NCBI RefSeq assembly: GCF_014192335.1
Contig: NZ_JACHXU010000011.1
Span: forward strand, 62,001-126,000
Length of the DNA: 64,000 nt
Direction: 5' to 3'
DNA from: Aporhodopirellula rubra
Lineage (GTDB): Bacteria; Planctomycetota; Planctomycetia; Pirellulales; Pirellulaceae
Position numbers and translations under genes: made by a program. This document shows positions 58,886 through 64,000 of the stretch, piece after piece (position 1 is the first letter of the stretch; each line of letters begins with the position of its first letter). The notes under the pieces were generated by a model. It was not told where the DNA came from and searched no databases. It saw nothing but the letters and a program-made list of their open reading frames with translations.

Positions 58886-59818
58886 ATGAACGATACGTCC
58901 AAACGCAGAAAAATCTTGATCACCGGGGGGGCCGGAAACGTCGGTGGCTCGCTCGCCTGCCGCCTCGTACAAACGCCAACGAACGAAGTGGTCGTTGTCG
59001 ACAACTTGATCACCGGCGACGTGTCGAAGCTGCCGTCAGTGGATCTGCCTAATTTTCGGTTTATCAAAGCCGACGTGAACGACCTCACGGATCTGTCGCC
59101 GATCATGACGGCGCACCAGTTCGATGCCGTTTTTCACTACGCCGCGTTGGTCGGTGTGCAGCGAACGCTCGCCAATCCGGTGGCGGTGCTGCGCGATATC
59201 GATGGGATCCGAAACGTGCTTTCGTTATCGAAAAACACGGGCGTCCGTCGCGTTTTCTACGCCAGTAGCAGCGAGGTCTACGGCGAGCCGGTGGAACTGC
59301 CTCAGCACGAGATGACCACGCCGCTGAACTCGCGGTTGCCGTACGCGATTATCAAGAATCTCGGCGAGTCGTATTTTCGGTCGTATCACCAGGAGTTCGG
59401 CCTCGATTTCAACGTTTTTCGCTTCTTCAACACCTACGGGCCTAAGCAGACGACGGATTTTGTCGTGCCGAAATTTATCGAAGCGGCTCGGGCTGGCCGC
59501 GATATCACGATTTACGGCGACGGAAAGCAGACCCGCACGTTTTGCTACGTGGACGACAATCTCGACACGACCGAGAGCGTTCTCAACGACGAATCGTTGT
59601 CAGGCGAAATCATCAATATCGGCAGTGATATCGAGGTCACTGTGCTCGAATTGGCGGAGATGATTATCGAGAAAGTCGGCAGCCAATCGAAAGTTGTCCA
59701 TCTTCCACCATTGCCCGAGGGTGACATGACCCGTCGTTGTCCCGATATCACCAAAATGAGGAAAATCCTCGGTCGCGACCTCACCCCGCTCAGTGACGGG
59801 CTCGACAAGATGATTTAA
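58886..59818 (+). CDS. NAD-dependent epimerase/dehydratase (UDP-glucose 4-epimerase-like)
   Basis: 310-residue extended short-chain dehydrogenase. Nucleotide-binding glycine motif: KILITGGAGNVGGSLACRLV. The middle strand HYAALVGVQRTLANPVAVLR, the Ser motif in FYASSSEVYGEPVELPQHEM and the catalytic Tyr-Lys in LPYAIIKNLGESYFRSYHQE are canonical. VFRFFNTYGPKQTTDF and the ending TFCYVDDNLDTTESV fit GalE/UDP-glucuronate decarboxylase-type enzymes. The start at 58886 begins directly before the Rossmann strand; the frame from 58742 overlaps the promoter of the divergent TPR gene. It is followed by about 210 bases before the oxidoreductase gene. It probably provides nucleotide sugars for surface glycans. 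Confidence 0.88.
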   Translation: MNDTSKRRKILITGGAGNVGGSLACRLVQTPTNEVVVVDNLITGDVSKLPSVDLPNFRFIKADVNDLTDLSPIMTAHQFDAVFHYAALVGVQRTLANPVAVLRDIDGIRNVLSLSKNTGVRRVFYASSSEVYGEPVELPQHEMTTPLNSRLPYAIIKNLGESYFRSYHQEFGLDFNVFRFFNTYGPKQTTDFVVPKFIEAARAGRDITIYGDGKQTRTFCYVDDNLDTTESVLNDESLSGEIINIGSDIEVTVLELAEMIIEKVGSQSKVVHLPPLPEGDMTRRCPDITKMRKILGRDLTPLSDGLDKMI

Positions 59819-60030
59819 ACCCAGTGATCTGAGCCCAGTGATCTAGCTCCAGTGCCGAGAGCTCAGCATCCCGGCCGTTTGGAGCGTCGTCGGCGGCGTA
59901 TCCGGCGGACATTGCCTCGATTTTCCCGCACGATATGATTATCTCGTGCGTATAATGCGTTTCCCCCCCAACGACGCGGCGTTCTCACCCGCCCCCGCCC
60001 GGCCGTCTCCCACCTGCCAAGGCTGTATTT

Positions 60031-61428
60031 TTGCCGAAAAAGACCACCCCACCCGCACGACGAGGCCCCCTGTCCGCGCACGTCGCCAGAGCCAGTAACC
60101 GCCGCGAATTTTTCACTCGCAGCACGATGGCGTTCGGCAGCACGGTGGCGTTGGGTGGCTCGGCTGCGGTCACGGCCGGAGAATCGCTTCTCGCAGGAGC
60201 GTCGACCTCACCGCCGTCGTTTCATGTCGGCGGCAGCGATACCCTTCGGATTGGTTTGATTGGTTGCGGATCCCGAGGCCGAGGAGCGGCGATCGAAGCG
60301 ATTCAGGCGTCGACGGTTTGCCAACGTGGTGGGGAAAACGCGTCGCGAGGGCAAGTCAAACTCGTTGCGATGGCGGACGTGTTCGCCAACCATTTGCAGA
60401 CCGCGTATCGGACGATCAATGGCCGGCATCGCACGAATGTGGATGTCGGCAACCGCCGCTTTGTTGGCATCGACGGATGGAAGGGTGTGTTGGCCGCGGA
60501 CGTCGATCTGGTGATTCTCGCGACGCCACCCGCATTCCGCCCGCTGCATTTCGCGGCCGCTATTGAAGCCGGCAAACACGTTTTCATGGAAAGTCCGGTT
60601 GCGACGGACATGCCAGGGGTTCGCCGGATCATTGCCGCCGGCAACGTTGCTCGCCAAAAAGGTCTCGCGGTCGCCGTGGGACTGCAACGACGTTATGAAG
60701 CGAGAACCCGGGACTGTGTTGCTCGGATCCAAGACGGCGCGATCGGTAAACTCTTGTCCGGTTATGCGACGTCGAGTGGTTTTGCGATCAGTGAAACGTT
60801 GGCGAGTGGAACGACTACAAGGCAATCGCGAGACTCGCGGGCACAACCCGATTTAGAAGATCAAATTCGGAACTGGCATGAGTTCGCGTGGGCGAGCGGT
60901 GGATTGACCGATGAGCGGCATCTGCACAGTCTCGATGCCTTTCACTGGGTTCTCGGCCAAACCCCGATCTCGGCAACCCGGGACCAGCGCGATGCAAGTC
61001 GATGCGCCGGAGTTGGAGCATCGACCGGGACCGAACGTGTTCCGGCCGTCGAATTTCAGTACTCCGATGGATTTCGCGTCGTCTGCGAGCATCGAAACGG
61101 ACGGAGCACCGATCGCCAACACGGCGAACTGCTCATAGGAGAAAAGGGAACCTGTGATCTTACGCGAGCGATGATCCGAAACCCCGATGGCAAAGTCGTT
61201 TGGCAGAGCGACGCCAAGGAAATCCCCGGCAAAGGGTGGCAGCAACAATTCAACGAGTTGATCGCGGGCATGCGTAACGGGCAAACGGCGAACGACTTGA
61301 ACCTCGGGGTTGCCTGCACGTCGACCGCGATCTTAGAACGAATGGTCACCCAATCTGGCCGATCGATGGGATGGGATCAATTGATGGCGTGCGACCAATC
61401 GTTTGCCCATCCGCAGTGCACGCTGTAG
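60031..61428 (+). CDS. Tat-exported Gfo/Idh/MocA family oxidoreductase with altered EKP motif
   Basis: 465-residue oxidoreductase starting at TTG 60031 (no in-frame ATG gives the leader). The twin-arginine signal SNRREFFTRSTMAFGSTVAL is followed by the Rossmann fold (RIGLIGCGSRGRGAAIEAIQ). The position of the family's EKP reads HVFMESPVATDMPG, so the Lys that normally acts in catalysis is Ser188. The rest of the domain is intact (KGLAVAVGLQRRY; then LEDQIRNWHEFAWASGG; then HLHSLDAFHWVLG). In related planctomycete proteins I remember MEKPVA at this place. The gene could encode a binding or scaffold member, or the Lys may be replaced by another residue. It is monocistronic. Confidence 0.82.
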   Translation: MPKKTTPPARRGPLSAHVARASNRREFFTRSTMAFGSTVALGGSAAVTAGESLLAGASTSPPSFHVGGSDTLRIGLIGCGSRGRGAAIEAIQASTVCQRGGENASRGQVKLVAMADVFANHLQTAYRTINGRHRTNVDVGNRRFVGIDGWKGVLAADVDLVILATPPAFRPLHFAAAIEAGKHVFMESPVATDMPGVRRIIAAGNVARQKGLAVAVGLQRRYEARTRDCVARIQDGAIGKLLSGYATSSGFAISETLASGTTTRQSRDSRAQPDLEDQIRNWHEFAWASGGLTDERHLHSLDAFHWVLGQTPISATRDQRDASRCAGVGASTGTERVPAVEFQYSDGFRVVCEHRNGRSTDRQHGELLIGEKGTCDLTRAMIRNPDGKVVWQSDAKEIPGKGWQQQFNELIAGMRNGQTANDLNLGVACTSTAILERMVTQSGRSMGWDQLMACDQSFAHPQCTL

Positions 61429-61628
61429 TTCGCGTCGAGACCGTAAAGACACTGTGAATTCGGATTCGCGCTGAGACGAGGTGGTGTCAGAGGCGTTGCT
61501 CGCGGGGACTTATTCGCGTTGCCCCGCCATCGTCGGCGTGAATCGAGTTATATTGGGGACGTGCCGGTCTGGGATCGGCCGATCACGCACGAACCGTCTG
61601 CGAAACTCCACTCCCCCGTCTGCACGTG

Positions 61629-62492
61629 ATGTCTGAATCAGCTTCTCCGTCCGATGATTCGCCCCCGCAGTCAGCCAATGCGAATCCGGCCGACGCCTCG
61701 TCCGGCGACGTCAAATCGAATGCGGGCAGTACGGCCGAAACGAACTCTAACGGCGAAAAAAACAGCGAACCGGCGGGCCCGAATCGACGCCAAGAACTCG
61801 AGCATCGACTCAAGGACGCGAGGACGGATCGCGAGGCCTACCTCGAACTCGGAGCGATCTACCGAGCCGAGAATCGTCCGATGCACGCGGCCAAAATTCT
61901 CAAACAGGGACACGAAGTCTTTCCCGATGACGCGGTGATGTTGTGGGAACTCGAAGAGGCCCAACTCGCTCGATCGATCCAGCAACTCGCTGAGATGCAA
62001 GCGATCGTTGCGAAAATGAAAAGCCCGCTCGCTGATCAAGACCTCGAACGCAGCACCGCGGATTGGGCCAACTGCCGAATCAAGGTTTGTAGGGCACGAT
62101 TGGACCGAGACCCGTCGCTGCATCATCTTCGCCTCGTCCTCGGGGAAGCACTCCATGATCTTGAGCAGCATGAAGACGCGATCAAGACGCTCGAACCGTT
62201 GATGTCCAACGACACGCATAGTTCCGCCGCGGCGCTGTTGATCGGACGTTGTCACCTGATTCTCGGTCGTGATATCGAGGCCATGCGTTGGTTGCGGATG
62301 GCGTCCCTGCGACGAAGTGTCACGTCGCCGGCGAAAGTTCGTGTTGCCGCGTTGAAGTTGCTCGTTGATTTAGCCGACCGGCATGGATTGACGGCGACGC
62401 TCGAGCAGTATCAGACGACGTTGAATTCGGTGTTAGAAGCTGCCAAGCAACACCAAGCGTCCCCGGCCACTTCTTCTGCCTCGACTTCGTAG
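61629..62492 (+). CDS. TPR-like protein upstream of a WXG100-like gene
   Basis: 287-residue protein with a low-complexity N-terminal tail rich in Ser, Asn and Ala (about 60 residues) followed by helix-turn-helix pairs of the TPR type: REAYLELGAIYRAENRPMHA, AKILKQGHEVFPDDAVMLWE, HHLRLVLGEALHDLEQHEDA and ALLIGRCHLILGRDIEAMRW. It is cytosolic, without signal peptide. The ATG at 61629 is taken; a GTG three bases before is also in frame. It ends 23 bases before a WXG100-like gene, so the two are probably co-transcribed. It could be a chaperone or scaffold for its neighbour; this is inference. Confidence 0.75.
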   Translation: MSESASPSDDSPPQSANANPADASSGDVKSNAGSTAETNSNGEKNSEPAGPNRRQELEHRLKDARTDREAYLELGAIYRAENRPMHAAKILKQGHEVFPDDAVMLWELEEAQLARSIQQLAEMQAIVAKMKSPLADQDLERSTADWANCRIKVCRARLDRDPSLHHLRLVLGEALHDLEQHEDAIKTLEPLMSNDTHSSAAALLIGRCHLILGRDIEAMRWLRMASLRRSVTSPAKVRVAALKLLVDLADRHGLTATLEQYQTTLNSVLEAAKQHQASPATSSASTS

Positions 62493-62515
62493 TTCCTTTT
62501 CCCGAGACTATCCCG

Positions 62516-62785
62516 ATGAATCAAGCGATTGGTGACCCCGATCAGATCCGCCAGTTTGCCGCGCAGTTGGCCCAGTTTACGGAAGAATTACGTCAGCGTG
62601 GCGGTTCGCTCGCGGCGCAGATGAATCAACTCGAACAAACGTGGCGAGACGAACAGCAACGCAAATTCAGCCAAGAGTTTCAGGATCAACTCAGGCAATT
62701 GCAACGACTCATTCAGGCCACCGATCAGCACGTGCCGTATCTGATGCGGAAGGCCGAACAGCTCGATTCGTATCTCGGTCGTTGA
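62516..62785 (+). CDS. WXG100-like small helical protein
   Basis: 89-residue all-helical protein with two long helices joined by a short turn: IRQFAAQLAQFTEELRQRGG, then LEQTWRDEQQRKFSQEFQDQ and a final helix with QRLIQATDQHVPYLMRKAEQ. The size, the Trp in the turn and the helical hairpin fit the WXG100/ESAT-6 group of type VII secretion substrates, but the motif is W-R-D rather than W-x-G. Planctomycete proteins of this kind are often annotated as WXG100 family. A TPR-like gene lies 23 bases upstream. No EccC-type secretion ATPase is present in the window. Confidence 0.75.
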   Translation: MNQAIGDPDQIRQFAAQLAQFTEELRQRGGSLAAQMNQLEQTWRDEQQRKFSQEFQDQLRQLQRLIQATDQHVPYLMRKAEQLDSYLGR

Positions 62786-63021
62786 TTCCGTTTTGGATTG
62801 TGAGTCACGACATGAATGCAGCGTGTCTACTTGCAATCTGTGGAGAGAGAAGCCACCTTGTTGGACGTCGAAGGCGGCGTCGGCTTCCCTCGCAAGAGAC
62901 AGCGTTGTGCCCGCTCCCCGGCATCAAACTGCCTAGATTCGAAACGGTCTAGGTAGGTAGTGTTCCGCGTCGCCGATTACGGCTCCTACCTGCTTCGTAA
63001 CTCTCCAACGGTCTTCATTCG

Positions 63022-64000
63022 ATGAGCCAGCACCCCAACACCTATCCCAAATTGCATAACGCCGCCTGGCCGGGCGTCGTCGGTAAAGGCGATGACGATG
63101 CCAACCCCGTCATTCCGCTCGAAGAGATGCTCGATCTCACCGCGGCGGCTGAAGTGGACGGTCGCAAGTTTGACGGTGTCGACATCTTTCTTTCGACGCC
63201 TCACATTTCGATCGACGCCACCGATGAGGAACTCGAACAGGTCGCCGAGCAGGTGAAGAGCCGGAACCTGGATATCGGAACCGTGGTAGCGCCGGTTTGG
63301 GAACCGACCGGCGGCGGCAGTGCGGCAGGCGATTCGGATGCGGTCGAGGCATTTCTGAAGCAAGTCCGAAAGGGATGCGAGATCGGCCGTAAGCTACGCC
63401 AACTCGGTGTCCGGCCCAACGGTGTCATTCGTATCGACAGCGCCACGCCGACGGCCCAGTGGTATGAAGATCCTGCAACAAATCAGAGCCGGATCGCGGA
63501 TACTTTCAAAGCCGCTTGTGACATCGCCGAAGAGTACGACGAGCGACTCGCCGCCGAAGGTGAGATTTGCTGGGGTGGTATGCACTCGTGGCGTTCGATG
63601 GTTGATTTGCTCGAACGTGTAGGACACCCAGAACGACTCGGTTTCCAAGCCGACATGGCGCACACGCTGTTGTACCTGTTGGGTTACAACGCACCCGAAG
63701 ACGCGATCCTGCCTGAGGATTTTGATTGGCAGGACAAGGAAAAGAAATCCGCAGCCCTGCACGAGTTGACGCACGCGCTGCGTCCATGGACGATCGATTT
63801 CCATGTCGCGCAAAACGATGCCACCGTTCACGGAACGGGCAGCCATGACAAAACCGGACGCCACTGTTTGCCAAATGATCCCAATGGCAAACTCGATATC
63901 GCGGTCGATGCCGGTCATTGGCTTCGCGACGAGCACGGTGATGTTTTGCAGGTTTGCAAACACATCTGCTGGGACGGATGCATGTTCCCTAACGACGTGA
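63022..64000 (+). CDS. TIM-barrel sugar (phosphate) isomerase/epimerase, partial
   Basis: The first 326 codons of a gene that continues beyond the window. The protein opens MSQHPNTYPKLHNAAWPGVV and shows repeated beta-alpha units of the xylose-isomerase-like barrel: KFDGVDIFLSTPHISIDATD, LDIGTVVAPVWEPTGG, EICWGGMHSWRSMVDLLERV, RLGFQADMAHTLLYLLGY, and TIDFHVAQNDATVHGTGSHD with metal-ligand-like His and Asp. It carries no signal peptide. Function within the superfamily (isomerase, epimerase or endonuclease-like) cannot be fixed. The ATG at 63022 is the natural start; 236 bases of non-coding sequence separate it from the WXG100-like gene. Confidence 0.82.
   Translation, partial: MSQHPNTYPKLHNAAWPGVVGKGDDDANPVIPLEEMLDLTAAAEVDGRKFDGVDIFLSTPHISIDATDEELEQVAEQVKSRNLDIGTVVAPVWEPTGGGSAAGDSDAVEAFLKQVRKGCEIGRKLRQLGVRPNGVIRIDSATPTAQWYEDPATNQSRIADTFKAACDIAEEYDERLAAEGEICWGGMHSWRSMVDLLERVGHPERLGFQADMAHTLLYLLGYNAPEDAILPEDFDWQDKEKKSAALHELTHALRPWTIDFHVAQNDATVHGTGSHDKTGRHCLPNDPNGKLDIAVDAGHWLRDEHGDVLQVCKHICWDGCMFPNDV

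Overview
The window looks like a chromosomal segment of a marine planctomycete of the Pirellulaceae/Rhodopirellula type. Reasons seen in the sequence: a DUF1559 pseudopilin-like protein with a GFTLIE leader and an H-x9-DG C-terminus; a type I sulfatase beside many secreted glycoside hydrolases; several Tat-exported Gfo/Idh/MocA oxidoreductases; a WXG100-like small protein; an lpxB gene; mostly weak Shine-Dalgarno sequences; moderately GC-rich DNA with wide intergenic gaps. Species assignment is inference. No rRNA, tRNA, CRISPR array, integrase or complete insertion sequence was seen.

Layout. 1-2.6 kb: the 5' part of epmA (EF-P lysylation) on the minus strand, then a membrane fatty-acid desaturase ending in a clear intrinsic terminator. 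2.6-43.2 kb: a roughly 40-kb polysaccharide-utilisation region. It holds GH16 (two), GH117-type (two), GH2 (two), GH29 (three), a type I sulfatase, a GH128-like glycanase, a GH141-like beta-helix protein, an unassigned beta-propeller protein, an alpha/beta hydrolase, aldose 1-epimerase, two Gfo/Idh/MocA oxidoreductases, a LmbE-type deacetylase paired with a NagB-like deaminase, a GntR/FCD and an AraC regulator, and an ExbB-ExbD pair followed by a coiled-coil/PA14-like protein. GH16 + GH117 + GH2 points to agar- or porphyran-like sulfated galactan; GH29 and sulfatase would remove L-fucose or L-galactose and sulfate. No SusC/SusD pair was found. 43.7-64 kb: mainly core genes: lpxB, a DUF4190-like membrane protein, thiD with a histidine kinase, two sugar-nucleotide epimerases, a DUF1559 protein, a CbbX/EccA-like AAA ATPase, gyrA, TPR proteins, a WXG100-like protein, and a TIM-barrel sugar isomerase cut by the window end.

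How the genes may work together (inference). Endo-acting GH16 enzymes would cut the galactan, and GH117, GH2, GH29 and the sulfatase would trim the oligosaccharides. Galactose would be epimerised by GalM, with oxidoreductases and the GntR regulator handling released acids or anhydro-sugars. A palindrome of the GntR operator type (core TTGTTAACAA) lies before gntR (9 of 10 bases), before the first GH117 gene and before exbB, so these three units may form one regulon. The most unusual parts are the ExbB/ExbD/coiled-coil-PA14 module in place of a recognisable TonB, a GH2 protein lacking the usual acid/base Glu, a beta-helix enzyme carrying a PDZ domain, and small structured intergenic repeats.
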